The translations under genes and the position numbers were made by a program. Positions 8,539 to 19,206 of a DNA stretch of 64,000 bases are shown here, in pieces; position 1 is the stretch's first letter, and the number at the start of each line of letters is the position of its first letter. Origin of the DNA: Candidatus Sulfurimonas baltica (GTDB taxonomy: Bacteria > Campylobacterota > Campylobacteria > Campylobacterales > Sulfurimonadaceae); the NCBI RefSeq assembly GCF_015265455.1, contig NZ_CP054492.1:2232001-2296000 (forward strand), given 5' to 3'. Under the pieces are notes generated by a model. It searched no databases. It was not told where the DNA came from and worked only from the letters and a program-made list of their open reading frames with translations.

Positions 8539-8970
8539 ATGAGTATTCAGACATCCAGAGCAAATACCCTTGTTGCAGCTGCGCTTGACTATAGAGCGGC
8601 GCGTCAAGATATGATATCTTCAAATATTGCGAATGCTGATACTCCTTTTTACAGACCAAGAGATATAAGCTTTGAAGATGCTCTTCGTGCAAAACAAGCT
8701 GAAATATATAAAGATAACTCATCAAAGCTTGCTCTTGCAAAAACAGATAGTGCGCATATAGAGTTTCGTGATGAAAAAAGCTCATACAAACCAAAGACTT
8801 TTTTTAGAGATGGACATATGGCTAGAAATGACGGAAACAGTGTAGATTTGGATGTTGAGACAACAGAGATGAGTAAAAACTCAGTAATGTTTAATGCTCT
8901 TGTCCAAGCCAAGAAGAAAAATGGTGCTATTTTCAAAAGCGTTATTGATGCATCTTCAAAAATAAGTTGA
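8539..8970 (+). CDS. flgB: Flagellar basal-body rod protein FlgB
   Basis: 143 residues. The N-terminal ISSNIANADTPFYRPRDISF is the flagella basal-body rod motif, and the C-terminus (SVDLDVETTEMSKNS and MFNALVQAKKK) is typical of FlgB. FlgB forms the proximal rod in the periplasm and is exported by the flagellar type III system. RBS AAAGGAG precedes the ATG, and a sigma-54 promoter lies 32 bp upstream. It is first in the order flgB-flgC-fliE-ftsI, which is conserved in Helicobacter. A pair of palindromic repeats separates it from flgC. Confidence 0.95.
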   Translation: MSIQTSRANTLVAAALDYRAARQDMISSNIANADTPFYRPRDISFEDALRAKQAEIYKDNSSKLALAKTDSAHIEFRDEKSSYKPKTFFRDGHMARNDGNSVDLDVETTEMSKNSVMFNALVQAKKKNGAIFKSVIDASSKIS

Positions 8971-9032
8971 TAGATTCCAAATCAAGTTTGGAATGACGAG
9001 CTTTCGTCACCCTGAACTTGATTCAGGGTCTA
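8971..9032. repeat. Facing pair of 28-bp palindromic repeats between flgB and flgC
   Basis: Forward unit 8971-8998 and reverse unit 9005-9032 begin one base after the flgB stop, inside the operon. Transcribed, each unit folds as its own hairpin (TTCCAAATC with AGTTTGGAA; CCCTGAA with TTCAGGG), so they may affect message stability between flgB and flgC. Confidence 0.85.
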
Positions 9033-9052
9033 ATTTATAAAAAGGGAAAAAA

Positions 9053-9547
9053 ATGAGTAATTTTTTAAATAGTTTTGATATCAGCGGTTATGGTTTATCT
9101 GCTCAAAGAGTTCGAGTTAATACTATTTCTCAAAATATAGCAAATGCTCAGACTACAAGAACTGACGAGGGCGGACCTTACAGAAGAAAAGAGGTTGTAT
9201 TTAAAGCTATCGACTTTAACCAAGAGTTCAACAAAGCACTAAATTCTATGACAGACAGTGCAAAATACTCAGACCCTTTAAATGAGGGTGATTTTGGGAA
9301 AAAAGTGAATCCTGCTATAATGAGTGTAATAGTTGACAAGATTTCACGTGATGACAGAGAGCCAAAGTTGAAATTTGAGCCAAATCATCCAGATGCGGAT
9401 GCAAATGGTTATGTTGCGTATCCAAATATTAATCCTGTTATCGAAATGGCCGATTTAGTAGAAGCGACTCGTTCGTACCAAGCAAATGTTGCGGCATTTC
9501 AAAGTTCAAAAGATATGGCAAACAGTGCAATATCGCTTTTACAATAG
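9053..9547 (+). CDS. flgC: Flagellar basal-body rod protein FlgC
   Basis: 164 residues. The N-terminal rod motif reads SAQRVRVNTISQNIANAQTT, and the C-terminal NPVIEMADLVEATRSYQANV is the usual FlgC ending before the last helix. It is exported and assembles in the proximal rod next to FlgB. RBS AAAGGG lies upstream of the ATG. It is the second gene of the sigma-54-dependent operon, and fliE follows after 27 bp. Confidence 0.95.
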   Translation: MSNFLNSFDISGYGLSAQRVRVNTISQNIANAQTTRTDEGGPYRRKEVVFKAIDFNQEFNKALNSMTDSAKYSDPLNEGDFGKKVNPAIMSVIVDKISRDDREPKLKFEPNHPDADANGYVAYPNINPVIEMADLVEATRSYQANVAAFQSSKDMANSAISLLQ

Positions 9548-9574
9548 AAAATTTAAAGACGAAGGGGCTGAATT

Positions 9575-9877
9575 ATGAGTAATATAAATGGAATATCAGG
9601 CACATCCACAGCCGACTTACTAAAACAGAAGAGTAAACTAGAAAATCCTAGTGGTGGAGAGGCTTTTGCTGAGCACCTAAAATCTGCTCTAAATGAGGTA
9701 AATGAACTTCAAGACAAAGGTGATAAAGCCCTTGGAGATATGGCAACTGGTCAAGTAAAAGATTTACATCAAGCAGCACTTGCAATTGGTAAAGCTGAGA
9801 CAAGTATGAAATTAATGCTAGAGATAAGAAATAAAGCTCTAAGCGCCTATAAAGAATTGGGAAGAACACAGTTATAA
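9575..9877 (+). CDS. fliE: Flagellar hook-basal body complex protein FliE
   Basis: 100 residues, the usual FliE size. The C-terminal region (DLHQAALAIGKAETSMKLML, then EIRNKALSAYKELGRTQL) is the recognisable FliE motif. The N-terminus is low-complexity and probably disordered. FliE joins the MS ring to the proximal rod and is among the first exported rod proteins. The ATG follows GAAGGGG. It is the last flagellar gene here; a repeat pair and then ftsI follow. Confidence 0.93.
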   Translation: MSNINGISGTSTADLLKQKSKLENPSGGEAFAEHLKSALNEVNELQDKGDKALGDMATGQVKDLHQAALAIGKAETSMKLMLEIRNKALSAYKELGRTQL

Positions 9878-9908
9878 CTAGGTGAGTCTGCTCTTTTTGT
9901 TTAGAAGC

Positions 9909-9988
9909 TAGACCCCAAATCAAGTTTGGGGTGACGAAAGTGTCATTTTGAACAGTCGTTCGTCATTCTGAACTTGATTCAGAATCTA
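9909..9988. repeat. Palindromic repeat pair between fliE and ftsI
   Basis: Forward unit 9909-9936 (TAGACCCCAAATC, then AAGTTTGGGGTGACG) and reverse unit 9961-9988 (CGTCATTCTGAACTTG, then ATTCAGAATCTA), with a truncated GTCATTTTGAAC between them. The arrangement is the same as in the other three clusters. Confidence 0.85.
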
Positions 9989-10058
9989 ACATATCAAACA
10001 AAAAAAACTAAACTCGCTATTATGTAAACAATGTTATAATTTCTCCAAAAAAGTACAC

Positions 10059-11828
10059 ATGATAAATCAAAATAAAAGCAAAAAAATACTTCTACTTTAT
10101 GTGTTAATAGCCCTTGGCTTTTTAATATTTTTGAGTGTAATGCTTTTAACAACTCTTAAATCCCGTGATCTGCCATCTTTATATACAAAAGAGAGTTCAA
10201 AAGCTGTAAGAGGTTCTATTATAAGTGCTGACGGCTTTCACATTGCAAGTACAAAAAAACTTTACAAAGCTATTGTCAATACGCACTATATAGACCCTTT
10301 AAAAAAAGATTTATTTGTTGAACTTTTCAGCATATACTCCGGCATAGAGTCCGAAGAGATAACAAAGAAGCTTAGTAAAAAAAGAGGTGTGGTAGTTCTA
10401 AGCTACAACATAGAACAAAAACAGGCTCAATACCTAAAACGATTAGCTTATGAGCTTAGACGATTAAAAGTTTTTGTGGAGCGTAAAAGCCCCACTACAG
10501 GAAGGACTACACTTCATGGACTAAGTATAATCGAGAGTGGAGAGAGTAGAGAGTACTCCTATGGAGACTTGCTAACACCAATCATCGGCTACCCACATAA
10601 GATTGAAGAAGAGGGGTATACTTATGTAAAAGGGGTTAAAGGTTTAGAAAGACGCTTCGAAGACGACCTTCAAGCAAAACAGGATGAACTAAGCCAAGGA
10701 CCAAGAGATGTAAACAGCTATATTATATTAAATAAAAAAAGCTTCTCAAAACCGAATATTAATGGCTTAGATATAAAACTAACCATTCCAATATCTCTTC
10801 AAATCAGAGTAGAGAGAATGCTTGATAATATGAAAGTTGAACTCGACGCAAAACATATAATGATTGGCATCATGAATTCGACTAACGGTGAAGTTATCGC
10901 TTTGGCAAGCTCAAACAGATTCTTGCCAAAATCAATTAAAAAAAGTGACTATCCATCTCTAAACAGCGGCATGATTGAGTATAGTTTTGAGCCAGGCAGT
11001 GTTATTAAAACAATCACTTTTGCACTACTTTTAGACAAGGGACTAATCAACCCTTATGACTTGGTAAATGGGCATAATGGTCGTTTTAAAATTGGTAAAA
11101 AAATTATAACGGATGAGCATAAATTTGACTGGCTATCTGCTGAGAACACTATAGTTCACTCATCTAACATAGGGATAGCTCAACTAGCACAAAAATTATC
11201 TGGAGCAGAGTTTCATGAAGGGCTTAAAACATTTGGTTTTTCTAAAAAATCTACACCTGATCTTATCTATGAAAAAACGGGATCAATACCAAGTGCAATA
11301 AAACTCAATAATGAGATATACAAAGCTACCTGCTCTTACGGATATGGAATGAAAGCAAATCTAATGCAGCTTTTGCGAGCATACAGCGCCTTTAACAATA
11401 ATGGAAGAATGGTTACTCCAAAAATAGTCAGTAGTTTTATAGATAGTTATGAGAGAGAGACAAAGAGTGTAGATGAGGAGCAGATTCAGGTTATAAAAAG
11501 TTCTACCGCTCATAGAGTCAAAAAAGTTCTCATAAAAACTGTAAATGAGGGGACTGGAACAAAGGCCAAAACTGAAGGTTTAGTTATTGGCGGAAAGACT
11601 GGAACTTCACATATAGTTGAAAACGGGAAATACGTTAGAAAGTACAACACCGCTTTTATAGGTTTTGCGAATGATCAAAAGCAAAAATATACAATAGGTG
11701 TAGCTGTAGTTCAGCCTAAAAAGAGTCAATTTGCTGCTCAAACATCGGTACCTGTGTTTAAAAAAGCTGTTGAGATAATGGTTGAAGAGGGTTACTTGAG
11801 ACCTCTACAACCAGATATTGTCAAGTAA
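10059..11828 (+). CDS. ftsI: Class B penicillin-binding protein (FtsI/PBP3-like transpeptidase)
   Basis: 589 residues. One N-terminal membrane anchor (about 9-32) is followed by the PBP dimerisation domain and the transpeptidase domain, with SxxK at S314-K317 (EPGSVIKT), SxN at S368-N370 and KTG at 513-515 (GGKTGTSH). It crosslinks septal peptidoglycan. Its position directly after fliE matches Helicobacter and Campylobacter ftsI, which favours FtsI over the elongation PBP2. The ATG at 10059 lacks a strong RBS. The gene converges on panC with a 24-bp overlap. Confidence 0.88.
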   Translation: MINQNKSKKILLLYVLIALGFLIFLSVMLLTTLKSRDLPSLYTKESSKAVRGSIISADGFHIASTKKLYKAIVNTHYIDPLKKDLFVELFSIYSGIESEEITKKLSKKRGVVVLSYNIEQKQAQYLKRLAYELRRLKVFVERKSPTTGRTTLHGLSIIESGESREYSYGDLLTPIIGYPHKIEEEGYTYVKGVKGLERRFEDDLQAKQDELSQGPRDVNSYIILNKKSFSKPNINGLDIKLTIPISLQIRVERMLDNMKVELDAKHIMIGIMNSTNGEVIALASSNRFLPKSIKKSDYPSLNSGMIEYSFEPGSVIKTITFALLLDKGLINPYDLVNGHNGRFKIGKKIITDEHKFDWLSAENTIVHSSNIGIAQLAQKLSGAEFHEGLKTFGFSKKSTPDLIYEKTGSIPSAIKLNNEIYKATCSYGYGMKANLMQLLRAYSAFNNNGRMVTPKIVSSFIDSYERETKSVDEEQIQVIKSSTAHRVKKVLIKTVNEGTGTKAKTEGLVIGGKTGTSHIVENGKYVRKYNTAFIGFANDQKQKYTIGVAVVQPKKSQFAAQTSVPVFKKAVEIMVEEGYLRPLQPDIVK

Positions 11829-12650
11829 TCTTGTAGTTCCAACTCTCACTTCAACTAAGATAATCGTATTTCCAATCTCTACATGTGAGAGTTGTTCAAA
11901 ATCACGATTTAAAACCTCTACATAAAAAACTTCCAAATCTCCAAGAGTGTTTCTCATCTCTTTAATAATCTCTTTTGAATCCAAAATGTTTTTTACAACC
12001 ATAGCACTTGCTTGACGTAAAGATGACGAAATTTTAAGTGCTTCTTCCCTATCGTTAGGGCTAAGATATGCATTCCTGCTACTTAGTGCCAAGCCATCGC
12101 TCTCTCTAACCGTATCTACCGGAATTATCTGAGTACTCATAAACAGCTGCTTTACCATCAAAGAGATTAGGTTTAACTGCTGTGCATCTTTTTTGCCAAA
12201 GTAAGCTCTTGTTGGTGTAACTATATTTAAAAGCTTCATCACAACTGTTAAAACACCGTTAAAATGCGAAGGTCGGCTATTACCCTCTAAAACATATCCT
12301 CTAACTTTTGGAGCGCATAATGTCACTTCATCATTGGTGTACATATCTGCTACATGTGGAAAGAAAAGAATATCTACTCCGCTTAATTTACATATCTGCT
12401 TGTCAGCTTCATCTCTCTTAGGATATTTATCTAAATCTTCACCTTTTAAAAACTGTGTCGGGTTTAAAAAAATAGATACCACAACCAATTCATTTTGCTC
12501 TTTAGCTTTTTTTATAAGTGAAATGTGCCCTTGATGCAGTGCCCCCATTGTTGGGACAAAACCGATAGTTCGGTTTCCTTGAAAAGATGTAGAATTATTT
12601 TCACCTTTTAAATACTCTTTTAATTCTAATGGACAAGAGATAATCTTCAT
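11805..12650 (-). CDS. panC: Pantothenate synthetase (pantoate-beta-alanine ligase) PanC
   Basis: 281 residues from the ATG at 12650, which has GAGG six bases upstream; a TTG at 12662 would add four residues. The ATP-binding motif PTMGALHQGHISLI, FLNPTQF, the FGKKDAQQ loop and LSSRNAYLS are all present. It joins pantoate and beta-alanine using ATP to make pantothenate, the precursor of coenzyme A. It stands alone here; its 3' end overlaps ftsI, and prfB is divergent on the other side. Confidence 0.95.
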   Translation of the reverse strand: MKIISCPLELKEYLKGENNSTSFQGNRTIGFVPTMGALHQGHISLIKKAKEQNELVVVSIFLNPTQFLKGEDLDKYPKRDEADKQICKLSGVDILFFPHVADMYTNDEVTLCAPKVRGYVLEGNSRPSHFNGVLTVVMKLLNIVTPTRAYFGKKDAQQLNLISLMVKQLFMSTQIIPVDTVRESDGLALSSRNAYLSPNDREEALKISSSLRQASAMVVKNILDSKEIIKEMRNTLGDLEVFYVEVLNRDFEQLSHVEIGNTIILVEVRVGTTRLLDNIWL

Positions 12651-12762
12651 TTTAAGCCTCAATTCAATATAATCGCAATTATACTACAAAACATGAAGCT
12701 TTAGTCGCCCAAGCGGCGCTAGCGGAGTAAAAGGAATTTTATTCCTTTTAAGGGACTAATCA

Positions 12763-13866
12763 ATGGACAACTACGAATATACAGAACTTTTAAAAAACTT
12801 AAAAATTAAAATGGAAAACATCACCGGTGTTGTTGAGCCTACAAAACTTAAAGCCAGACTTAAAGAAATAGAAGAGCTAGAAAATAATCAAGAATTTTGG
12901 GATGATGCAAGCAATGCTGCAATCGTACAGCAAGAGAAGACAAAGTGCCAAAGAAAGCTCGATAAATACTTCGTAGCCAATAATGCAATACTTGATGCAA
13001 AAGAACTATATGATATGGCAAAAGAAGAGAGTGATGATGACTCTATAAACGAGTGTTTTGAAGGTGCAGAGGAACTTAAACAGCAAATTTTAAAAATGGA
13101 AATAGAAGTTCTTCTCAGCGGAGAGATGGACTCAAATAATGCCATACTATCAATACATCCCGGAGCTGGAGGGACAGAGTCACAGGACTGGGCTTCAATG
13201 TTACTTCGCATGTATAAACGCTTTGCGGAGAGAAACGGTTTTTCAGTTGAAGTTCTTGACTACCAGTCGGGAGAAGAAGCAGGGATTAAAGATGCTTCAA
13301 TCCTTATAAAAGGTGAAAATGCGTATGGATACCTAAAGGTTGAAAACGGTATTCACAGACTTGTAAGAATATCTCCATTTGATTCAAACGCTAAACGACA
13401 CACCTCTTTTTCCTCTGTCATGGTTTCTCCTGAGGTTGATGATGACATAAACATAGTAGTAGAGGATAAAGACATTCGTATAGATACTTACCGCTCTAGT
13501 GGAGCTGGCGGACAACATGTAAACAAAACCGAATCTGCTATTAGAATAACACACATAGCAACGAATGTCGTAGTTCAGTGTCAAAACGACAGAAGTCAGC
13601 ACAAAAATAAAGCAACAGCTATGAAGATGTTAAAATCAAGACTATACGAGCTAGAACTTGAAGCACAAAAAGCTGAGCTGGCAGGTGTATCTAAAAGCGA
13701 GATAGGCTGGGGACACCAGATTCGCTCTTACGTTATGCAACCGTATCAGCAGGTTAAAGACACGAGAAGCAATGAAGCTTACTCTAATATTTCAGGTATT
13801 TTAGATGGTGATATTGGAGAGATGATTGAGGGTGTGCTTATTGCACAGAATCGTTCTCACGCTTAA
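12763..13866 (+). CDS. prfB: Peptide chain release factor 2
   Basis: 367 residues with the RF2-specific SPF at 204-206 and the GGQ catalytic motif at 249-251 inside [15 protein letters not shown]2 reads UGA and UAA and triggers peptide release. The reading frame is continuous from the ATG, so the programmed +1 frameshift with an in-frame UGA, common in other bacteria, is absent. The RBS region is AAGGGA. The 3' end overlaps the convergent small membrane gene by 29 bp. Confidence 0.96.
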   Translation: MDNYEYTELLKNLKIKMENITGVVEPTKLKARLKEIEELENNQEFWDDASNAAIVQQEKTKCQRKLDKYFVANNAILDAKELYDMAKEESDDDSINECFEGAEELKQQILKMEIEVLLSGEMDSNNAILSIHPGAGGTESQDWASMLLRMYKRFAERNGFSVEVLDYQSGEEAGIKDASILIKGENAYGYLKVENGIHRLVRISPFDSNAKRHTSFSSVMVSPEVDDDINIVVEDKDIRIDTYRSSGAGGQHVNKTESAIRITHIATNVVVQCQNDRSQHKNKATAMKMLKSRLYELELEAQKAELAGVSKSEIGWGHQIRSYVMQPYQQVKDTRSNEAYSNISGILDGDIGEMIEGVLIAQNRSHA

Positions 13867-14176
13867 TAAAGCTATAGCCTAGGAACCCAATTCCAAAAAT
13901 CATAGCTATTATTGTCAGGTACTCTCTTTGTTTTGCCTGTGTGTTTTTTAGTTCCTCTAAAATTTTTGCACTGCTTGATTTTTTGGGGTTTTTAGAATTT
14001 CCAGCCGAACCCCTCACATGAGCTTCCATCCTTGCTACATTTGCCGCTGCAATCTCATTTTGAGTATATCCCTCTTTTGGAGCAGACCAAAAATGTACAA
14101 TGAAACCAATCATTAGCATTAGCACGCCCAAACTTCTTAAGATTAATATTTTATATTTTGTAAATATTTCTTTCAT
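13838..14176 (-). CDS. Small membrane protein of unknown function
   Basis: 112 residues with a hydrophobic helix near residues 10-30 and another near 87-104. Between them is a polar loop rich in Lys, Ser and Ala that could form a short coiled coil. It is divergent from bpt, with 41 bp between start codons, and its 3' end overlaps prfB. I do not recognise a family. The two-helix layout and the position between well-conserved genes support a real gene, but this is not certain. Confidence 0.6.
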   Translation of the reverse strand: MKEIFTKYKILILRSLGVLMLMIGFIVHFWSAPKEGYTQNEIAAANVARMEAHVRGSAGNSKNPKKSSSAKILEELKNTQAKQREYLTIIAMIFGIGFLGYSFIKRENDSVQ

Positions 14177-14217
14177 TGTATACCTTTTTATAAAGCAAAT
14201 TATGTCAAACTTCGCAT

Positions 14218-14931
14218 ATGAATATACTTAAAGAATTTCTAACAAATGACAAATGTTCATATTTGCAGAATCAACACCAAACAACTTACTATAAAGTAAT
14301 CGAAGAGTGTTCTACGCAACAATGCCAGGATTTTATAGAACGTGGCTATAGACGATTTGGTAAGATGTATTTTAGACCGATTTGTTCTACATGTAATGAG
14401 TGTAAAAGTGTAAAAATTGACGTTGATAATTTTGAATTTTCCAAATCACAAAGAAGAGTTATAAAGAAAGCTTCAAATATCAAAAGCTATATTCAAAGAC
14501 CTACTATAAGTAAAACCCATTTAGAACTCTTTGAGAAGTACCATTTAAATATGAAAGATAAAAAAGGGTGGGAGTACACTCAGTCTACTCCTGAAGCGTA
14601 CTACAGATCATTTGTAGATTCTCACAATGATTTTGGGTATGAAGTTTTATATTATGATGAAGATAGACTAATCGGTGTCGATTTAATAGATATATTGAAT
14701 GATGGAATTTCTTCTATATATTTTTACTATGATCCAGATTATCTGAAATACTCTTTAGGAAAACTCTCCCTCTACAATCAGATACTATTTGCAAAAAGAT
14801 CTAAAAAAAAGTGGATTTACTTAGGATACTATGTTGAGGATTGCCCTTCTCTCTCGTACAAATCTCACTACAAGCCATACCTCACGCTTCAAGGCAAGCC
14901 AGATATAGATCAAGATTATGAGTGGGCATGA
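14218..14931 (+). CDS. bpt: Aspartate/glutamate leucyltransferase (Bpt, Ate1-like)
   Basis: 237 residues. The N-terminal DKCSYLQNQ and ERGYRRFGKMYFRPICSTCN motifs with cysteines at C13 and in CSTCNEC, and the C-terminal YFYYDPDYLKYSLGKLSLY and YLGYYVEDC, are those of bacterial arginyl-tRNA-protein transferase family members. Bpt transfers leucine from Leu-tRNA to N-terminal Asp or Glu, marking proteins for ClpS/ClpAP. It is a single gene, divergent from the small membrane gene and converging closely on the next gene. Confidence 0.92.
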   Translation: MNILKEFLTNDKCSYLQNQHQTTYYKVIEECSTQQCQDFIERGYRRFGKMYFRPICSTCNECKSVKIDVDNFEFSKSQRRVIKKASNIKSYIQRPTISKTHLELFEKYHLNMKDKKGWEYTQSTPEAYYRSFVDSHNDFGYEVLYYDEDRLIGVDLIDILNDGISSIYFYYDPDYLKYSLGKLSLYNQILFAKRSKKKWIYLGYYVEDCPSLSYKSHYKPYLTLQGKPDIDQDYEWA

Positions 14932-14938
14932 ATTTTAA

Positions 14939-15616
14939 TTATTTTTCTAACTCTTTTCTCTGATTTTCACGAATCTCCTGCTTTGTTTGTGCAACATTAT
15001 CATCAAGCAATTTTTCAAGGTTCTCCTGTTCTGCTTTGTCTTTTTTTCTTAATCTTTTAATTTTGGCATCTTCTATTTGCTTTTTTGTAAGTCCTTTTTT
15101 TTCACTTTGCATTTTGTCTTGATTTTTATTCTCATCCAAAAGAGTTTTTATAACTCCAGATTCTTCAATCTCTTCACTGTGTTTGAAGTAGTAATCTAAA
15201 ATTTCTTTCTTATGTTTCTCTGTATTGATAAGTCCAGAATTAATAATAAATACAAATAGTTCATTGTTCCCATCTTTTATAGACGATTTAAGTTTTGCTT
15301 CTGCTTCTCTTGCATAACTATTATTTTTTTTAAACAAATATCTTAAAGTTTTTAGATACTCAATTTTGTCTACTTTTATATCTCCTGATTCTATAGCAAA
15401 CCCTTTTATTTTAGCTTCTTGGACTTCTTTAACATATTTATCTATTTTATCTTCAAGAAGAGAGAACTCAGGGACATCTTTTAACTTTTGTATTAACACG
15501 ACATTATCATAGACTATATCCCCAATTGTAGAGTATATGGTCGGATTCTCTTGTGAAATCTTAATTTGAGAGAATAAGAGTGTTGCTAAAACGGCTAATA
15601 TTGCTAATTTTTTCAT
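14939..15616 (-). CDS. Exported helical protein of unknown function
   Basis: 225 residues. A signal peptide (MKKLAILAVLATLLFSQ) is followed by a helical domain and a strongly charged C-terminal third rich in Lys, Glu and Gln (from about residue 165), which should form a coiled coil. It is probably periplasmic. It is divergent from a small membrane gene and ends 8 bp from the convergent bpt stop. I recognise no family. Confidence 0.7.
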   Translation of the reverse strand: MKKLAILAVLATLLFSQIKISQENPTIYSTIGDIVYDNVVLIQKLKDVPEFSLLEDKIDKYVKEVQEAKIKGFAIESGDIKVDKIEYLKTLRYLFKKNNSYAREAEAKLKSSIKDGNNELFVFIINSGLINTEKHKKEILDYYFKHSEEIEESGVIKTLLDENKNQDKMQSEKKGLTKKQIEDAKIKRLRKKDKAEQENLEKLLDDNVAQTKQEIRENQRKELEK

Positions 15617-15669
15617 AAAAACACCTAATTTTTTTTAATTTTTTTAACTATACAAGATATAATAATAGT

Positions 15670-15903
15670 ATGATTAAAAAAATTAAAATTGAACTTTTAT
15701 ACTTCTTAATAATACTTATAGTCTTGGCACTTTTGCAACATCAGGACTTACTCACATCACCACTTAAGAGAATCGACTTGATGAGAGAGAAAGAGAATTA
15801 CTTGCACCCTCTACTTTGGACGTCAATAGTCTACTCCGCAATCGGGGTTTTAAGACTGGCTATTAAATCTATATTTTATTTGAAGAATAGAAACAAAAGT
15901 TAA
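15670..15903 (+). CDS. Small two-helix membrane protein, unknown
   Basis: 77 residues with hydrophobic helices at about 8-23 and 47-68 and basic ends. It is divergent from the exported protein to its left, with 53 bp between starts, and converges on the terminator of the str operon. No family is recognised, and the size makes the call less certain. Confidence 0.5.
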   Translation: MIKKIKIELLYFLIILIVLALLQHQDLLTSPLKRIDLMREKENYLHPLLWTSIVYSAIGVLRLAIKSIFYLKNRNKS

Positions 15904-15945
15904 CTACTGATAAATCGTCAATTTTTGGTTTATTTGTAGGGAAAG

Positions 15946-15970
15946 TTAATACTTCCAAAGGAAGTATTAA
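15946..15970 (-). terminator. Hairpin after fusA, probable end of the str operon
   Basis: A perfect 11-bp inverted repeat, TTAATACTTCC-AAA-GGAAGTATTAA, lies 12 bp beyond the fusA stop. It lacks a long T-run on the fusA strand, so it may end transcription only partly or protect the 3' end. Confidence 0.55.
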
Positions 15971-15981
15971 TTGGAGTAGGA

Positions 15982-18069
15982 CTAGCCGTTTCTCTTTTTC
16001 TGAATCTCTTCAGAAACATTCTTTGGAACTTCTTCATAGTGATCAAATTCCATTGAGTATGTTGCACGTCCTTGAGTTGCAGAACGAAGGTCTGTTGAAT
16101 AACCGAACATTTCAGCAAGTGGAACAAATGCATCTACAATTTTGTTACCTGAACGGTCACCCATATTGTTTATTTGTCCACGACGACGGTTAAGGTCACC
16201 GATTACATCACCCATATAGTCTTCAGGAACTTCAACTTCAACTTTCATCATTGGCTCTAAGATTGAAGGCTTAGCCTTACGACAAGCTTCTTTGAAACCC
16301 ATTGATGCTGCAAGTTTAAATGCCATCTCATTCGAGTCAACATCGTGGTATGAACCATCATAAAGTACAACATCGATATCTTCCATTGGGTAACCAGCAA
16401 GAACACCAGCAGACATAGACTCTTTACATCCTTTTTCAACAGCAGGAATATACTCTTTAGGAACAGTTCCACCTTTGATTTCATTGTGAAATACAAAACC
16501 AGTACCAGCTTCACCTGGAGAAACAGTAAGATAAACATGTCCAAATGCACCACGACCACCAGATTGTTTAGCATACTTGTACTCTTGGTTAACTTTCTCT
16601 TTAATTGACTCACGGTAAGAAACCTGTGGAGCACCAACTTCAGCATCAACAGAAAATTCTCTTTTCATACGGTCAACAAGAATTTCAAGGTGTAACTCAC
16701 CCATACCAGAAATAATAGTTTGACCAGTCTCTTCATCAGTATTAACTCTGAAAGATGGATCTTCAGCAGCAAGCTTGCTTAGTGCAATACCCATTTTTTC
16801 CTGGTCAGCTTTAGTTTTTGGCTCAACAGCAACTGAGATAACTGGCTCAGGGAAATCCATTCTCTCTAATACAACTTTTTGACCTATAACTAATGTATCA
16901 CCCGTAGTAGTTGCTTTAAGACCAACAACTGCACCGATTTCACCAGCGTAAATCTCTTTAACTTCTTCACGCTTGATAGCATGCATTTTTACGATACGCC
17001 CAATTCGCTCTTTTTTGTCTTTCGTAGTATTATGAACAAATGAACCTGCTTCTAATGAACCACGGTAAACACGGATAAAAGTAAGTACACCAACAAATGG
17101 ATCTGTCATAATTTTAAAAGCCAATGCTGCGAAATCACCTTCGTTAGTAGATGGAACTGCAACATGAACTTCTTCATCATCCATCATAGTACCAGTAATT
17201 GGCGCACACTCTGCTGGAGCTGGAAGGTAAGCAACAACTGCATCAAGTAAAGTTTGAATACCTTTGTTTTTAAACGCTGTACCACAAGTCATAGGAACAA
17301 TTGCCATACCAAGAGTAGCTGCTTTTATAGCTGCACAAATCTCTTCTTCTGAAATCTCTTCACCGTCTAAGAATTTTTCTGCAAATTCATCATTACCATC
17401 AACTTCAGATAATGATTCAAGCATTTTTTCTCTATATTCATCAGCTCTATCTTGTAGGTTAGCAGGAATCTCTTCAACGTGATAGTTTGAACCCATTGCT
17501 GCATCTTTATCCCATACAATTGCTTTCATCTTTACAAGATCAATAACGCCGTCAAACTCAGCTTCGGCACCTATTGGTAATTGAATAGGAACAGGATTAC
17601 CTTTTAGACGGTCACGTATTTGACGCTCAACTTCGTAAAAATCTGCACCTGTTCTATCCATCTTGTTAACAAAAACAATTGATGGAACTTTATAACGGTT
17701 TCTTTGTCTCCAAACTGTTTCTGATTGAGGCTGAACACCACCAACAGCACAGAATACTGAAACAGCACCATCTAGTACACGCATAGAACGCTCAACTTCA
17801 ATAGTAAAGTCAACGTGACCCGGAGTATCAATTATATTAATTTGTTTACCGTCCCACTCACAAGTTGTTGCAGCAGAAGTAATAGTAATACCTCTTTCTT
17901 GTTCTTGTTCCATCCAGTCCATAGTAGCAGCACCATCATGAACCTCGCCAATTTTATGCTCACGACCTGTATAGAATAAAATTCTTTCAGTTGCAGTAGT
18001 TTTACCAGCATCAATATGTGCTGCAATACCTATGTTTCTTACGTCTTCTAATTTATGTGATCTTGCCAT
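15982..18069 (-). CDS. fusA: Elongation factor G
   Basis: 695 residues, full length. The G1 motif [13 protein letters not shown]3 DTPGHVDF and G4 NKMDR are intact, followed by domains II-V including [21 protein letters not shown] moves tRNAs and mRNA through the ribosome with GTP. It is the last gene of rpsL-rpsG-fusA, separated from rpsG by 132 bp containing a strong hairpin. tuf is not in this operon but 14 kb upstream, as in other Campylobacterota. Confidence 0.98.
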   Translation of the reverse strand: MARSHKLEDVRNIGIAAHIDAGKTTATERILFYTGREHKIGEVHDGAATMDWMEQEQERGITITSAATTCEWDGKQINIIDTPGHVDFTIEVERSMRVLDGAVSVFCAVGGVQPQSETVWRQRNRYKVPSIVFVNKMDRTGADFYEVERQIRDRLKGNPVPIQLPIGAEAEFDGVIDLVKMKAIVWDKDAAMGSNYHVEEIPANLQDRADEYREKMLESLSEVDGNDEFAEKFLDGEEISEEEICAAIKAATLGMAIVPMTCGTAFKNKGIQTLLDAVVAYLPAPAECAPITGTMMDDEEVHVAVPSTNEGDFAALAFKIMTDPFVGVLTFIRVYRGSLEAGSFVHNTTKDKKERIGRIVKMHAIKREEVKEIYAGEIGAVVGLKATTTGDTLVIGQKVVLERMDFPEPVISVAVEPKTKADQEKMGIALSKLAAEDPSFRVNTDEETGQTIISGMGELHLEILVDRMKREFSVDAEVGAPQVSYRESIKEKVNQEYKYAKQSGGRGAFGHVYLTVSPGEAGTGFVFHNEIKGGTVPKEYIPAVEKGCKESMSAGVLAGYPMEDIDVVLYDGSYHDVDSNEMAFKLAASMGFKEACRKAKPSILEPMMKVEVEVPEDYMGDVIGDLNRRRGQINNMGDRSGNKIVDAFVPLAEMFGYSTDLRSATQGRATYSMEFDHYEEVPKNVSEEIQKKRNG

Positions 18070-18106
18070 TTTTATAATGCCTTAAAGTGATTTATTTATA
18101 GAGTTG

Positions 18107-18149
18107 GACCTCTTTCATAAATAGACTCTGTCTATTTGCAAAAGAGGTC
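18107..18149 (-). promoter_or_regulatory. Stable hairpin in the rpsG-fusA spacer
   Basis: GACCTCTTT at 18107-18115 pairs with AAAGAGGTC at 18141-18149, and the interior AATAGAC/TCTATT extends the stem. It could be an attenuator, a processing site or a fusA leader element. No function is proven by sequence. Confidence 0.5.
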
Positions 18150-18201
18150 ATTGAGGAATTCCCAACCAAATGGCTAGGAGACTCCGCTCAAGGATTAAAG
18201 A

Positions 18202-18681
<480 letters not shown>

Positions 18682-18778
18682 TTACTTCAATTTTTTCAAA
18701 TTTACTCAAAATATATCACTAAAGATATATCCTGTGCTCGCTTGATATATTTATATTTAAACTTCTATTAAAAGTTAT

Positions 18779-19153
18779 CTATTTTTTAGGTCTCTTAGTT
18801 CCATATTTAGAACGAGCAACTTTACGATTTGCAACACCAGCTGTATCTAAAGCACCACGAACGATATGATACTTAACACCAGGTAAATCTTTAATACGAC
18901 CACCACGTACAAGTACGATTGAGTGCTCTTGAAGGTTGTGACCCTCACCACCGATATAAGAAATAACTTCAAAACCTGAAGTTAAACGAACTTTTGCAAC
19001 TTTTCTTAAAGCCGAGTTAGGTTTTTTTGGTGTTGTCGTGTAAACACGTGTACAAACACCGCGACGCTGTGGACACGATACTAGAGCTGGTGATTTAGAT
19101 TTCTTAACCACACGTTTACGCTCATTACGTATCAATTGATTGATTGTAGGCAT
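18779..19153 (-). CDS. rpsL: 30S ribosomal protein S12
   Basis: 124 residues. PTINQLIRN, the [18 protein letters not shown] loop and [17 protein letters not shown] are intact. Lys is present at the loop positions where streptomycin-resistance changes arise, so the sequence looks wild type. S12 sits at the decoding centre. It is the first gene of the str group, with a probable -10 box 54 bp upstream. Confidence 0.98.
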   Translation of the reverse strand: MPTINQLIRNERKRVVKKSKSPALVSCPQRRGVCTRVYTTTPKKPNSALRKVAKVRLTSGFEVISYIGGEGHNLQEHSIVLVRGGRIKDLPGVKYHIVRGALDTAGVANRKVARSKYGTKRPKK

Positions 19154-19206
19154 ACAATTCCTTTACTTTATTTTCCAGTAGAATTTAATTCTCTAATTTT
19201 CAGAGA

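Noticed and set aside
12763-12850. Programmed frameshift in prfB
   Set aside because: The frame is continuous from the ATG with no early in-frame TGA and no CTTTGA-type slippery site.
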